DNA of 64,000 bases from Aminobacter anthyllidis (GTDB taxonomy: Bacteria > Pseudomonadota > Alphaproteobacteria > Rhizobiales > Rhizobiaceae): the NCBI RefSeq assembly GCF_018555685.1, contig NZ_JAFLWW010000002.1, positions 248,001-312,000 of the forward strand, read 5' to 3'. The notes beneath the pieces are model-generated. The model saw only the letters and a program-made list of their open reading frames with translations. It had not been told where the DNA came from and ran no database searches. The position numbers were made by a program, and so were the translations under genes. Shown here piece by piece: positions 25,087-34,235 of the stretch (within the stretch, counting starts at the first letter, position 1; the number at the start of each line of letters is the position of its first letter).

Positions 25087-26016
25087 CTAATGCGGGAAAT
25101 CCAGCCCCATTTCGCGGTAGCGTTCGGGGTCGTCGCCCCAGTTCTCGCGCACCTTCACGAACAGGAACAAATGCACTTTCTGTTCCAAAATACCTGCTAT
25201 TTCCATGCGCGAAGCCTGGCCGATGGCGCGGATGGTCTCGCCCTTGTGGCCGAGCACGATCTTCTTCTGGCTGTCGCGCTCGACATAGATGACCTGCTGG
25301 ATGCGCACCGAACCGTTGGGCAGCTCTTCCCACTTCTCGGTCTCGATATGCGACGAGTAAGGCAGCTCCTGGTGCAGCCTGAGATACAGCTTTTCGCGGG
25401 TGATCTCGGCTGCCAGCTGGCGCATCGGCAGGTCGGAGATCTGGTCTTCGGGATAATACCACGGACCTTCGGGCAGGCGCTTGGCGAGGAAGTCGAGCAG
25501 GTCCTTGCAGCCCGAGCCGGTCAGCGCCGAAACCATGAAGGTGCTTTCGAAATCGACAGCCTCGTTTGCGGTCGAGGTCAGATTCAGCAGCTTTTCGGGA
25601 TTGACGCGGTCGACCTTGTTGAGGATCAGCACCTTGGGCTGGCGCACGTCCTTGAGCCGTTCGAGGATGGCTGCCGCATCGCCCTTGATGCCGCGCTCGG
25701 CATCGATCAGCACCAGGATCAGGTCGGCATCCTTGGCGCCGCCCCATGCGGTGGTCACCATCGCCGTGTCGAGACGGCGCTTGGGCTTGAAGATGCCGGG
25801 CGTGTCGATGAAAACGATCTGGGCGTTGTCGTGGGTGGCGATGCCGCGCACGATGGCGCGCGTCGTCTGCACCTTGTGGGTAACGATCGACACCTTGGCG
25901 CCGACAAGCTTGTTGACCAGCGTCGACTTGCCGGCATTCGGCGCGCCGATCAGCGCGACGAAGCCCGAACGGGTGGCACCCGTCGCAGGCGTTGCGGTCT
26001 CAGGGGCATCGGTCAC
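25087..26016 (-). CDS. era: GTPase Era
   Basis: The 309-residue protein has the G1 motif GAPNAGKSTLVN, G3 DTPG, G4 NKVD and the C-terminal KH domain (EVNRP-like segment replaced by IAGILEQKVHLFLFVKVREN). Era binds the 3' end of 16S rRNA and helps mature the small ribosomal subunit at the inner face of the membrane. The start codon is GTG, and GTGA overlaps the rnc stop, so translation is coupled. It is the last gene of the lepB-rnc-era unit here; recO, which usually follows, is 22 kb away. Confidence 0.97.
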   Translation of the reverse strand: MTDAPETATPATGATRSGFVALIGAPNAGKSTLVNKLVGAKVSIVTHKVQTTRAIVRGIATHDNAQIVFIDTPGIFKPKRRLDTAMVTTAWGGAKDADLILVLIDAERGIKGDAAAILERLKDVRQPKVLILNKVDRVNPEKLLNLTSTANEAVDFESTFMVSALTGSGCKDLLDFLAKRLPEGPWYYPEDQISDLPMRQLAAEITREKLYLRLHQELPYSSHIETEKWEELPNGSVRIQQVIYVERDSQKKIVLGHKGETIRAIGQASRMEIAGILEQKVHLFLFVKVRENWGDDPERYREMGLDFPH

Positions 26017-26735
26017 GATGCGGTCTCCTCATTCTTCCATACGCCCTCACGCACCAAAAGGGCGGAGGCTGCGTTCTGCTCGGCCTCTCGCTTGGAGCGA
26101 CCGGTGCCGGTAGCAGGCAAAAATTTGCCGACCCGCACGCTCACCGAAAAGACGGGGTCGTGATCCGGGCCGGTACGGCTTTCGATCTGGTAGGCAGGCA
26201 CTGTTGTGGTCGCCTGGTGCGCCCATTCCTGCAATTCGGTCTTGGGGTCGCGGCGCGCCGCTCCCGCGGCCTCAGCGCGCGGCTTCCAGTATTTATGGAT
26301 GAAGCGCTTCGCCGCATCCAGCCCGCCGTCGAGATAAATCACGGCGATCAGCGATTCGAGCGCATCGGCGCGCAGGTTGACGCGCTTGCGGTCGGCGAGA
26401 TTGCGCACTTCAGAGCCGGCGCGGATCAGCTCGGCAAGACCGATCTCGTCGGCGATCTGGGCCAAAGCCTCGGCATTGACCAGCGCGTTGAGACGGACAG
26501 AAAGCTCGCCCTCGGGCGCCTCCGGAAAATCGGCCAACAGCATGTCGGCGACGGCAAGCCCGAGCACCCGGTCGCCCAGGAACTCGAAACGCTCATAGTC
26601 GACGCCGGCATTCGCGCTGCGCGCGCTGCCGTGCGTCAGCGCCCGTTGCAGGCGCTGATGGTCGCGGAAAATGTGGCCGGTGCGGAGTTGCAGCGCGTCG
26701 GCGAGTTCCGTGGCGGTGAGCCGTTTGCCTGCCAT
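26013..26735 (-). CDS. rnc: Ribonuclease III
   Basis: The 240-residue enzyme has the catalytic signature ERFEFLGDRVLGLAVADMLL (about residues 40-60), with the second metal-binding acidic site in ADALESLIAVIYLDGG, and a C-terminal double-stranded RNA-binding domain (DPKTELQEWAHQ to AEQNAASALL). It cuts double-stranded RNA, including the rRNA precursor. The start MAGKRLTATEL at 26735 is preferred, two bases after the lepB stop. A GTG at 26786 would overlap lepB by 49 bases. The RNA ends probably feed Era-dependent ribosome maturation. Confidence 0.95.
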   Translation of the reverse strand: MAGKRLTATELADALQLRTGHIFRDHQRLQRALTHGSARSANAGVDYERFEFLGDRVLGLAVADMLLADFPEAPEGELSVRLNALVNAEALAQIADEIGLAELIRAGSEVRNLADRKRVNLRADALESLIAVIYLDGGLDAAKRFIHKYWKPRAEAAGAARRDPKTELQEWAHQATTTVPAYQIESRTGPDHDPVFSVSVRVGKFLPATGTGRSKREAEQNAASALLVREGVWKNEETAS

Positions 26736-26737
26736 GC

Positions 26738-27484
26738 CTATCGGACGAAGTTGAACAGGCGCGAGCCGCGCATCTCGGTCGGCCACTTCCAGATTTCCAG
26801 CGGGCTTGCGCCGTTGGCGATCGAGAAGAAGATGATGTTGGCGCGGCCAACGAGGTTTTCGCCCGGCACGAAGCCGACGTTGAAGCGGCTGTCGGTCGAG
26901 TTGTCGCGGTTGTCGCCCATCATGAAGAAGTGGCCTTCGGGCACGACGAACTCACGCGTGTTGTCGCCGATCGAATCCGGCGTCAGGTCCAGCGTGTCGT
27001 AGGAAACGCCGTTCGGCAGGGTCTCGCGATAGACGTCGACCGGGCGATTGACCTCGGTGATGTCGGGGTTGTCGATCTGGCCGACCTTCTCGCGCGCCAC
27101 GGCGGTGCCGTTGATGTAGAGCTGGCCGTCCTTCATCTGGATGCGGTCGCCGGGCAGGCCAACTACGCGCTTGATGTAGTCGAGCGACGGATTGGGCGGG
27201 AACTTGAAGACGACGACGTCGCCGCGCTCGGGATCCGAGCCGAAGACGCGGCCAGAAAACAGGTTGGGCGACAGTGGCAGCGAATAGCGCGAATAGCCAT
27301 AGGCCCATTTGGTGACGAACAGGTAGTCGCCCTCGAGCAGCGTCGGCCGCATCGAGCCCGACGGAATCGAGAACGGCTGGAACAGCAGCGTCCGGATCAC
27401 CAAAGCGAGCAGCAGCGCCTGGACGATGACGCTCACGGTCTCGCCGAGCCCGCCGGACTTCTTCTGTTTTTCAGCCACGCTCAT
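26738..27484 (-). CDS. lepB: Signal peptidase I
   Basis: The 248-residue protein has one N-terminal membrane helix (VIVQALLLALVIRTLLF) followed by the catalytic Ser44 in PSGSMRPTLLEGDY and the general base Lys105 in YIKRVVGLPGD. Box E is MGDNRDNSTDSR. It cleaves signal peptides from exported proteins on the periplasmic side of the inner membrane. It heads the lepB-rnc-era unit. Confidence 0.97.
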   Translation of the reverse strand: MSVAEKQKKSGGLGETVSVIVQALLLALVIRTLLFQPFSIPSGSMRPTLLEGDYLFVTKWAYGYSRYSLPLSPNLFSGRVFGSDPERGDVVVFKFPPNPSLDYIKRVVGLPGDRIQMKDGQLYINGTAVAREKVGQIDNPDITEVNRPVDVYRETLPNGVSYDTLDLTPDSIGDNTREFVVPEGHFFMMGDNRDNSTDSRFNVGFVPGENLVGRANIIFFSIANGASPLEIWKWPTEMRGSRLFNFVR

Positions 27485-27561
27485 GTCGTCCTCGATTGTA
27501 GGTCGCGATGGGTATAAGGGCTCGCCGCCGCCGGGGCAATGTCTCAGCCGCCGCCAAAACC

Positions 27562-27978
27562 CTAAGATAGTGGCGGTTGTTCGACGGGCACCGCCTCGAT
27601 GATCACAAAGGCTTGTGCGAGCGGAAAATCGTCGGTGATGGTGAGATGAACGACCGCGCGATGGCCGGCGGGCAGCATCTCTGCGATGCGGCGCGCAGCA
27701 CCACCCGTCAGTTCCATCGTCGGCCTGCCGCCCGGCAGGTTGACCACGCCCATGTCGCGCCAGAACACGCCTTCGGCAATGCCGCAGCCGAGCGCCTTGG
27801 AACAGGCCTCCTTGGCAGCGAAGCGTTTGGCATAAGACGCGATGCGGCCACGACGGCCTTCGGCGCGCTGCTGCTCGACCTCGGTGAAGATGCGCTGGAT
27901 GAAGCGCTCGCCGTGGCGGGCGATCGATTTTTCGATCCGCCTTATGTCGATCAGGTCGCTGCCGATGCCGAGGATCAT
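27562..27978 (-). CDS. acpS: Holo-[acyl-carrier-protein] synthase
   Basis: The 138-residue enzyme starts [20 protein letters not shown] with the metal-binding Asp8, and has the second signature [14 protein letters not shown]. It transfers 4'-phosphopantetheine from CoA to the acyl carrier protein Ser. A TGAGG site overlapping the pyrE stop precedes the ATG at 27978; longer starts upstream would lie within pyrE. It lies between pyrE and lepB (77-base gap), the usual order in Rhizobiales. Confidence 0.96.
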   Translation of the reverse strand: MILGIGSDLIDIRRIEKSIARHGERFIQRIFTEVEQQRAEGRRGRIASYAKRFAAKEACSKALGCGIAEGVFWRDMGVVNLPGGRPTMELTGGAARRIAEMLPAGHRAVVHLTITDDFPLAQAFVIIEAVPVEQPPLS

Positions 27979-27985
27979 TCGGGCC

Positions 27986-28567
27986 TCAGATGTTCCGGCT
28001 GCCCGGCTTGACCGCCGGGATCGCCGCCAGTTCCGGCGGCAGCTGGTCGGCCGGATAGGCCGGCACTTCATATTCCGCGAGCGCGATCAAAGGCACGCCA
28101 ACGTCGGTCTTGCCGGCCGAACGATCGATGATGCAGGCAGCGGCCACGACCTCGGCGCCGAGCGCGCGCAGGCATTCGATGGTCTCGCGGATCGACAGGC
28201 CGGTGGTGACGATATCCTCGACGATGACGACGCGGGCACCCTTTTCGATCTCGAAGCGCCGAAGCCGGAACGTGCCCTGCTCGCGCTCGACCCAGATCGC
28301 CGGCACCTTCAAGTGCCTCGACGTCTCATAAGCCGGGATCAACCCGCCGATCGCGGGCCCGACGACATAGTCGATGTCACCCTTCACCTCGGCGCGGATC
28401 TTGTCGGCCAGCGCCTTGCACAGCGCCTCGGTCTTGTCGGCATGCATGAACACGCGCGCCTTCTGCAGGAACACCGGGCTGCGCAAGCCCGACGTCAGGA
28501 TGAAATGGCCTTCGAGCACCGCACCCGCCGAGCGGAAAATGTCCAGAACTTCGCTTGTATGCATCAT
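27986..28567 (-). CDS. pyrE: Orotate phosphoribosyltransferase
   Basis: The 193-residue enzyme has the PRPP-binding motif [17 protein letters not shown] (about residues 112-128) and the dimer loop Arg/Lys-containing segment [13 protein letters not shown]. It makes orotidine 5'-phosphate from orotate and PRPP in pyrimidine synthesis. Two adjacent ATG codons (28567, 28564) follow AGGAAAG. It lies 33 bases downstream of rsh and seven bases upstream of acpS, so the three are likely one transcript. Confidence 0.96.
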   Translation of the reverse strand: MMHTSEVLDIFRSAGAVLEGHFILTSGLRSPVFLQKARVFMHADKTEALCKALADKIRAEVKGDIDYVVGPAIGGLIPAYETSRHLKVPAIWVEREQGTFRLRRFEIEKGARVVIVEDIVTTGLSIRETIECLRALGAEVVAAACIIDRSAGKTDVGVPLIALAEYEVPAYPADQLPPELAAIPAVKPGSRNI

Positions 28568-28600
28568 CGTCTTTCCTGTCGTCGTTCCAGCGCCCTCGCC

Positions 28601-30835
28601 TCACCCGTTGACGCGGCGGGCATCGCTGACGCTGGTGTTGTCCTTGAGCTGGGAGATCAGCCGGTTCAGGTGCTTCAGATCCCAGACTTCGAGATCGAGC
28701 AGCATTTCGGTGAAGTCGGGCGCGGTGCGGATCATCGACAGCGTGTGGATGTTGGCGTCGTTGGCCGCCACCACCTGGGCGATGTCGGCGAGCGAGCCCG
28801 GCGCGTTGATCGCGGTCACCGAAAGCCGTGCCGGAAAGCGCTCCTTCGAGCCCTCGTCGAGATCCCAGCGCACGTCGATCCAGCGCTCCGGCTGGTCGTC
28901 GAAAGCCATCAGCGATGGCGACTGGATCGGATAGATGGTGATGCCCGAGCCCGGCTGCATGATGCCGACGATGCGGTCGCCCGGCACCGCGCCTTCGGGT
29001 GCGAAACGCACCGGCAGGTCGCCGCTGACGCCGCGAATCGGCACGGCATTGCCTTGTGCCCGCTGTTCCTTGCGCGGCGGGGTCGAGGAGCGTCCCGGAA
29101 TCTGGAACAGCATGCCGGCGGCGTTGCGGATCTTCGACCAGCCTTCTTCGCGCGGCTTGGCCGCGGCGGGCGTGACGCGCTCTTCCTTGTAGTCGGGGAA
29201 AACGGCGCGGACGACGTCGTTGGACGACAGCTCGCCGCGCCCGACCGAGGCCAGCACGTCCTCGATGTCCTTGCGCGCCAGCCGGTGCAGCACCGGCTTC
29301 AGGCTGTCCTTGGAGTATTTCTTGCCGGCGCGCTCGAAGGCGCGTTCGAGGATGCGGGCACCGAGTCCCGAATACTGCTTGCGGATGGCGTTCTTGGTCG
29401 CCCGACGGATCGCCGAGCGCGCCTTGCCGGTGACGACGATCGATTCCCACGCCGCCGGCGGCACTTGCGCCTTGGAGCGGATGATCTCGACCTCGTCGCC
29501 GTTCTTGAGCTCGGTCATCAGCGGCATCACCCGGCCATTGACCTTGGCGCCGACGCAGGTGTCGCCGACATCGGTGTGCACCGCATAGGCGAAATCGATT
29601 GGCGTCGCGCCCCTGGGCAGCGCGATCAGCATGCCCTTGGGCGTGAAGCAGAAGACCTGGTCCTGGAACAGCTCGAGCTTGGTGTTTTCGAGGAAATCCT
29701 CGGGATTGTCGCCGTCAGCGAGCTGCTCGATCGTCCGCCTCAGCCAGCCATAGGCATTGGTTTCCTTTGAAATGGTGTGGCCGGCACCATTGGTCTTGCC
29801 GGCGTTGTCCTTGTAGATCGAATGCGCGGCGACGCCGTATTCGGCGATCTTGTTCATCTCGCGGGTGCGTATCTGCAGCTCGATGCGCTGGCGCGACGGA
29901 CCGACGATCGTGGTGTGGATCGAGCGGTAGTCGTTCTGCTTCGGCGTCGAGATGTAGTCCTTGAAGCGCCCCGGCACCATCGACCATGTCGTGTGGATCG
30001 AACCGAGCGCGCGATAGCAATCCTCGACGCTATCGACGACGACGCGAAAACCAAAGATGTCGGACAGCTGTTCGAACGACAGCGCCTTGGTCTCCATCTT
30101 GCGGAACACCGACCACGGCTTCTTCTGCCGGCTCTTCACGTCGGCCTTGATCGCATATTTCTCGAACTGAGCCGACAGCGCCTTTTCGATGTCGGCAAGC
30201 ACGCCCTTCGAGCGCTCCGACATCTCGGCCAGCCGCTCGGTGACGGTTCGGTAGGCCTCGGGATTGATGTAGCGGAACGCGAGCTCTTCGAGCTCCTCGC
30301 GCATGCCCTGCATGCCCATGCGGCCGGCCAGCGGCGCATAGATGTCCATCGTCTCCTCGGCGATGCGCAGGCGCTTGCCCTCGGGCACATGGTGCAGCGT
30401 GCGCATGTTGTGCAAACGGTCGGCGAGCTTGACCAGAAGCACCCGCACGTCCTCGGAGATCGCCAGCAGAAGCTTGCGCAGATTCTCCGCCTGCTCGGCC
30501 TTCTTGGAGACGAGGTCCAGCTTCTTGAGCTTCGTCAGGCCTTCGACGAGGCGGCCGATGTCGGGGCCAAACAGCTCGTCGATCTCGGCGCGCGTTGCAC
30601 TGGTGTCCTCGATGGTGTCGTGCAGCAGCGCGACTGCGATCGTCGCCTCGTCGAGATGCATGTCGGTGAGGATCGCCGCCACTTCGAGCGGATGCGAAAA
30701 ATACGGATCGCCCGAGGCGCGCTTCTGGTGGCCATGTTTCTGCATGGCATAGACATAGGCTTTGTTGAGCAGCGCCTCGTTGACGTCAGGCTTGTAGCGC
30801 TGGACGCGCTCGACAAGCTCATACTGACGCATCAT
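28601..30835 (-). CDS. rsh: Bifunctional (p)ppGpp synthetase/hydrolase, RelA/SpoT family
   Basis: The 744-residue protein has the HD hydrolase domain with HPLEVAAIL and LLHDTIEDT (about residues 47-80), and the synthetase domain with RFKDYISTPKQNDYRSIHTT and the product-release loop around ELQIRTREM. These are followed by a TGS domain (VFCFTPKGMLIALPRGATP) and a C-terminal ACT domain (INAPGSLADIAQVVAANDAN). It makes and degrades the stringent-response alarmone at the ribosome; alphaproteobacteria usually have this single long enzyme. Two ATG codons (30835, 30832) are possible starts. rpoZ lies upstream on the same strand, 269 bases away, a conserved pair. Confidence 0.97.
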   Translation of the reverse strand: MMRQYELVERVQRYKPDVNEALLNKAYVYAMQKHGHQKRASGDPYFSHPLEVAAILTDMHLDEATIAVALLHDTIEDTSATRAEIDELFGPDIGRLVEGLTKLKKLDLVSKKAEQAENLRKLLLAISEDVRVLLVKLADRLHNMRTLHHVPEGKRLRIAEETMDIYAPLAGRMGMQGMREELEELAFRYINPEAYRTVTERLAEMSERSKGVLADIEKALSAQFEKYAIKADVKSRQKKPWSVFRKMETKALSFEQLSDIFGFRVVVDSVEDCYRALGSIHTTWSMVPGRFKDYISTPKQNDYRSIHTTIVGPSRQRIELQIRTREMNKIAEYGVAAHSIYKDNAGKTNGAGHTISKETNAYGWLRRTIEQLADGDNPEDFLENTKLELFQDQVFCFTPKGMLIALPRGATPIDFAYAVHTDVGDTCVGAKVNGRVMPLMTELKNGDEVEIIRSKAQVPPAAWESIVVTGKARSAIRRATKNAIRKQYSGLGARILERAFERAGKKYSKDSLKPVLHRLARKDIEDVLASVGRGELSSNDVVRAVFPDYKEERVTPAAAKPREEGWSKIRNAAGMLFQIPGRSSTPPRKEQRAQGNAVPIRGVSGDLPVRFAPEGAVPGDRIVGIMQPGSGITIYPIQSPSLMAFDDQPERWIDVRWDLDEGSKERFPARLSVTAINAPGSLADIAQVVAANDANIHTLSMIRTAPDFTEMLLDLEVWDLKHLNRLISQLKDNTSVSDARRVNG

Positions 30836-31104
30836 GGGCGGCTTCCCGGAACTCGAAATGAATCATGCGCCGCAAGGGCTTGCGACGCATGTCATAGATA
30901 AACACTGATGTGGCGGCGCGGAAGTGCCGATAAGCCGGTTTGGCGCGCGTTTTGACGCGACGCGAGACCTTTTTGAGAATTCGCCCTGCCGAGTCAGATG
31001 GCGTGGCTTTCGAGAACCGGCGCGGAGCGGACTTTCGGTCCGTCAGCACCGGAAGCGGAGAAAGCCGCGTCAGGTGGCCGGCAGGGTAGAATTCTCAACA
31101 GGCC

Positions 31105-31500
31105 TCAGTAGTCGTCGCTCTTTTCGGGCGCCACCAGGCTCTCGATGCCGGCGAGCAGGTCTTCTTCCGACATGCGGTCGAAGTTGATGTTTTCTTCGGC
31201 TTCGTCGCTGTCGACGGCGGAAGCGGTGGTCTGGTCCGCGGGCTCGGGAGCTTCCGGCTCCGGCTCGTCGACTTCGACATGCTTCTGCAGCGAGTGGATC
31301 AGGTCTTCCTTGAGATCGTCCGGCGAAAGCATCTCGTCGGCGATCTCGCGCAGCGCAACGACCGGGTTCTTGTCGTTGTCGCGCGGCAGGGTGATCTGGG
31401 CGCCCTGCGAGATCTGGCGGGCACGGTGGCCGGCAAGGAGCACCAGCTCAAAGCGGTTGTCGACCTTGTCAATGCAGTCTTCAACGGTTACGCGGGCCAT
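31105..31500 (-). CDS. rpoZ: RNA polymerase omega subunit
   Basis: The 131-residue protein begins [20 protein letters not shown] and continues with [11 protein letters not shown] and [14 protein letters not shown], which is diagnostic for omega. The long acidic C-terminal tail ([15 protein letters not shown] and [10 protein letters not shown]) is typical of alphaproteobacteria. Omega supports RNA polymerase assembly and, in other species, ppGpp binding to the polymerase, which fits its place upstream of rsh. Confidence 0.97.
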   Translation of the reverse strand: MARVTVEDCIDKVDNRFELVLLAGHRARQISQGAQITLPRDNDKNPVVALREIADEMLSPDDLKEDLIHSLQKHVEVDEPEPEAPEPADQTTASAVDSDEAEENINFDRMSEEDLLAGIESLVAPEKSDDY

Positions 31501-31775
31501 GAAGTGCCCCTTTCATGCATGGATTTGACGGAAAGCTGACGCGTGCCATAACCTGAACGGCCACGCAATTCAAGCATCAAGCCTGCTTTGCCACCGAAGC
31601 GTCGGAATCCGGACAGCCGTCCACAAACGATTATTTTACCGCTCCGCCCCTGTCCCCCCTTGGAATGACTCATTGCGAGCGATATTTGCCGCACTGGGGT
31701 AAGTCATTGATTTGGGGAACGAGCGCTCGGTTCAGCGTATTTGGCGTCAGCCTATTTCAACAAGGAAATTTTCCT

Positions 31776-32357
31776 ATGTTTGATCCTCGCGAGAAAATCG
31801 CACTTTTTATCGACGGAGCTAATCTCTACGCGACCTCCCGCGCGCTGGGCTTCGACATCGACTACCGCAAACTGCTTTCCAGCTTCCAGAAGCGTGGCTA
31901 TCTGCTGCGCGCCTATTATTACACCGCACTTGTCGAGGACCAGGAATACTCCTCGATCCGCCCGCTGATCGACTGGCTCGACTATAACGGCTTCAAGGTC
32001 GTCACCAAGCCGGCCAAGGAATTCACCGACGCCACCGGCCGGCGCAAGATCAAGGGCAACATGGACATCGAGCTGACAGTCGATGCGCTCGAGCTCGCCG
32101 ACGTCGTCGACCATTACGTCATCTTCTCCGGCGACGGCGATTTCCGCACCCTGGTCGAAGCGCTGCAGCGCCGCGGCCGCAAGGTTTCGGTGATTTCGAC
32201 GATGGCCTCGCAGCCGCCGATGATCTCGGACGACCTGCGCCGCCAGGCCGATCATTTCATCGACCTGATGACGTTGAAGGCCGAGATTGGCCGCGAGCCC
32301 TCCGAACGCCCGGTCCGCAAGGTCGACCCGGTCGAACCTCCAGCCGACGACATTTGA
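31776..32357 (+). CDS. NYN-domain (LabA/DUF88-like) protein
   Basis: The ATG at 31776 follows AAGGAA and gives 193 residues. The PIN-like NYN fold shows its acidic residues in IALFIDGANLYATSRALGFD, MDIELTVDALELADVVDHYV and FSGDGDFRTLVEAL, the pattern of Asp residues for metal-dependent RNA cleavage. The Ser/Pro-rich C terminus is disordered. The family is thought to act in RNA turnover, but a specific target is not known. Its TGA stop shares bases with the ATG of the downstream uracil-DNA glycosylase gene, so the two are coupled. Confidence 0.88.
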   Translation: MFDPREKIALFIDGANLYATSRALGFDIDYRKLLSSFQKRGYLLRAYYYTALVEDQEYSSIRPLIDWLDYNGFKVVTKPAKEFTDATGRRKIKGNMDIELTVDALELADVVDHYVIFSGDGDFRTLVEALQRRGRKVSVISTMASQPPMISDDLRRQADHFIDLMTLKAEIGREPSERPVRKVDPVEPPADDI

Positions 32358-33022
32358 TGCCCGGTCTCCAGCCCGCCCCGGCGGTCGATCCCGACCGGGA
32401 TTGCCCGCTTTGCCCGCGCCTGCACGATTTCATCGCCAGCTGGCGCGCCCGCGAGCCGGGCTGGTACAACGCGCCCGTCCGCTCCTTCCTTCCTCCCGAA
32501 GGCGAAGACGCCGTGCGTTTCCTTATCGTCGGACTGGCGCCCGGGGTGCGTGGAGCCAACCGCACCGGGCGTCCGTTCACCGGCGACTATGCCGGCGAAC
32601 TGCTGTATTCGACGCTCAAGCGCTTCGGCATGGCGCGCGGCGAGTTCGAGGCGCGGCCCGACGACAGCCTCGAACTGATCGGCACGGCGATCACCAACGC
32701 CGTGCGCTGCGTGCCACCCGACAACAAGCCGGTGGGTGCGGAGATCAACACCTGCCGCACCTTCCTGGTGCCGACCATCGCGCGCTTTCCCAATCTGAAA
32801 GCCATCCTGACGCTTGGTTCTATCGGCCATCAGTCGACGGTGCGGGCGCTCGGCGCGCGTGTCGCGGCGGTGCCCTTCAAGCACGGCGCGCGTTGCGACG
32901 TCGGCAACATCGCGGTGTTTTCAAGCTACCACTGCTCGCGCTACAACACCAATACCGGCGTGCTGACGGAAGAAATGTTCGTCAATGTTTTCCGTGACGT
33001 AGCGGATTTCCTGCAGAAATAG
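32357..33022 (+). CDS. Uracil-DNA glycosylase, family 5 (UDGb type)
   Basis: The 221-residue protein has the motif A segment GLAPGVRGANRTGRPFTGD, characteristic of family 5 enzymes (no catalytic Asp of the family 1 kind), and the motif B-like SSYHCSRYNTNTG. Cysteines in CPLCPRL near the N terminus, plus two later ones, fit the [4Fe-4S] cluster of family 4/5 enzymes. It excises uracil and some other deaminated bases from DNA. The start overlaps the NYN gene stop (TGATG). A TTG one codon earlier is possible. Confidence 0.88.
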   Translation: MPGLQPAPAVDPDRDCPLCPRLHDFIASWRAREPGWYNAPVRSFLPPEGEDAVRFLIVGLAPGVRGANRTGRPFTGDYAGELLYSTLKRFGMARGEFEARPDDSLELIGTAITNAVRCVPPDNKPVGAEINTCRTFLVPTIARFPNLKAILTLGSIGHQSTVRALGARVAAVPFKHGARCDVGNIAVFSSYHCSRYNTNTGVLTEEMFVNVFRDVADFLQK

Positions 33023-33065
33023 TTCCCGGCCGCACAGCCCGCCTCGTCGCCGTTACGTTTCCCAT

Positions 33066-33102
33066 AAAAAGGCCCGGTTGCGCTGTGGGGCGACAACCAG
33101 GC
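33066..33102 (-). terminator. Rho-independent terminator of small exported protein gene 1
   Basis: On the minus strand GCCTGGTTG and CAACCGGGC form a 9-bp stem with one G-U pair, followed by CTTTTT. It ends the unit whose gene stops at 33261. The same hairpin occurs at 33718-33753. Confidence 0.7.
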
Positions 33103-33132
33103 AAGGGGCACTAGCAAATGGAACGGCTGGCT
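33072..33132. repeat. 61-bp direct repeat, copy 1
   Basis: The sequence from GCCCGGTTGCGCTG to ATGGAACGGCTGGCT recurs identically at 33723-33783, exactly 651 bases away. It contains the terminator stem. It marks the boundary of a tandem duplication that includes the small exported protein genes. Confidence 0.85.
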
Positions 33133-33260
33133 TATCGCGGCGAAGCATCAGCCGCGAGGTCGCTGAGCACCATCCCGAACCGCAATTCTGCCTGCGGCCG
33201 ATCGAAAGCGGCCTTGGGCAAGGATCATGCTCAACTCAGGATTAGAACCCCACCCAAATC

Positions 33261-33482
33261 TCAGCGGGCGTCGAAAAACGAACTCTTTCCCGTTTTGCTA
33301 CTTGGAGCAGCACCACCGCTGGTGGGCTTGTTGTTTCCCTTGACCAGCAGGATCGCCCCGCCCTGTGTCGTCTGGCTGCTCAGCGCAGGCTTGGACACGG
33401 TCTTTGGCGCCATTGGTGCTGCGGCGAATGCCGCCGGCGACAGCATCAGCCCTGCCATTGCCGCTATCATGATCGTCTTCAT
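33261..33482 (-). CDS. Small exported protein 1 (73 residues)
   Basis: An excellent ribosome site (GAAGGAGGTGA) precedes the ATG at 33482. The product starts with the signal peptide MKTIMIAAMAGLMLSPAAFA; the mature 50 or so residues are Ser/Thr/Lys/Gly rich (SSQTTQGGAILLVKG, then SGGAAPSSKTGKSS) without cysteine. It is a paralogue of the protein at 33898-34116: the same MKTIMIAA start and a shared GAxLL stretch. No family is recognised. Each copy has its own palindromic upstream element and terminator. Confidence 0.7.
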   Translation of the reverse strand: MKTIMIAAMAGLMLSPAAFAAAPMAPKTVSKPALSSQTTQGGAILLVKGNNKPTSGGAAPSSKTGKSSFFDAR

Positions 33483-33613
33483 TGGTTCACCTCCTTCATT
33501 GGCCATCCGGCCGTCGCGTGACGCAAATGGCACCGCCCCCGCTTGGTGCCGGACCACGCCTGCGCCAAAACGCGGTCTGCACGGAGAAATGGAAGCAAAC
33601 TCGGGACTTTGGC

Positions 33614-33631
33614 ATACGGCAGATGCCGTAT
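33614..33631. promoter_or_regulatory. Palindrome upstream of small exported protein gene 1
   Basis: ATACGGCAGATGCCGTAT is an 18-bp palindrome with only the central pair unmatched. It lies 132 bases upstream of the ATG at 33482, inside a conserved upstream block (CGAAATACGGC on the minus strand) shared with the second gene copy at 34236-34253. It probably is an operator or activator site. Confidence 0.6.
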
Positions 33632-33717
33632 TTCGACGCCGGCCAGGCCTGGATTGCGACGACTTGGTTAGCCGATGGTTTACGGAAAACGTGCCTTGCC
33701 CCGGCTTGCCGCCAGTG

Positions 33718-33753
33718 AAAAAGCCCGGTTGCGCTGTGGGGCGACAACCAGGC
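33718..33753 (-). terminator. Rho-independent terminator of small exported protein gene 2
   Basis: On the minus strand the stem GCCTGGTTG/CAACCGGGC is followed by a T run. It lies downstream of the gene that stops at 33898 and upstream of the second unit, so each unit ends with the same terminator. Confidence 0.7.
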
Positions 33754-33783
33754 AAGGGGCACTAGCAAATGGAACGGCTGGCT
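33723..33783. repeat. 61-bp direct repeat, copy 2
   Basis: This is the second copy of the repeat at 33072-33132. Outside the 61 bp the duplicated units have drifted, so this end region is the best conserved part of the duplication. Confidence 0.85.
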
Positions 33784-33897
33784 ACGGCGCCAGCCGCAAG
33801 ATTTTGGTCAGGCCATCATCCGGCCGGAGGTAAGCGCGACGTGGCTAAAGCACGAGCCGGCCAATCAATATGACTTGATGCTCCCTCTGGGACAGCC

Positions 33898-34116
33898 TCA
33901 ACCGGCAAAGCCCTTGCCCGGCATGAAGCCCTTGCCGCGTGGAATGGATATGGTCCCGGTACGGCTGGGGCCGGCAGCCAGCAGAACGGCTCCGTCCTTT
34001 GTAGCCTGGCTGGTGGCAACCGCCTTCGAGCCAGCCGGCGTAGCCGTAGGCGCTGCGGCGAACGCCGCCGGCGCCAGCATCAGCGACACCGCCGCCGCGA
34101 TCATGATCGTCTTCAT
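33898..34116 (-). CDS. Small exported protein 2 (72 residues)
   Basis: The ATG at 34116 follows AAGGAAC; a start seven codons upstream is less likely. The signal peptide is MKTIMIAAAVSLMLAPAAFA, and the mature part is short and Thr/Ser/Lys/Gly rich (SQATKDGAVLLAAG), ending in RGKGFMPGKGFAG. It is the paralogue of the gene at 33261-33482, and the two lie in tandem on the minus strand, 415 bases apart. Function is unknown; export to the periplasm or outside is predicted. Confidence 0.7.
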   Translation of the reverse strand: MKTIMIAAAVSLMLAPAAFAAAPTATPAGSKAVATSQATKDGAVLLAAGPSRTGTISIPRGKGFMPGKGFAG

Positions 34117-34235
34117 CAACCTGTTCCTTCCGGCCATCCGGCCTCGCGGCGCTCAGGCACCGCCCGCGGCGCCGAACCACGCTGCGCCACGTCGTGATCT
34201 GTCCAGAGAAATGGACGCAAACCGCTGATTTGGGC

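Noticed and set aside
31664-31708. AATGACT/AGTCATT inverted repeat upstream of the NYN gene as an operator
   Set aside because: The arms are only seven bases and 31 bases apart, which can arise by chance in an intergenic region.
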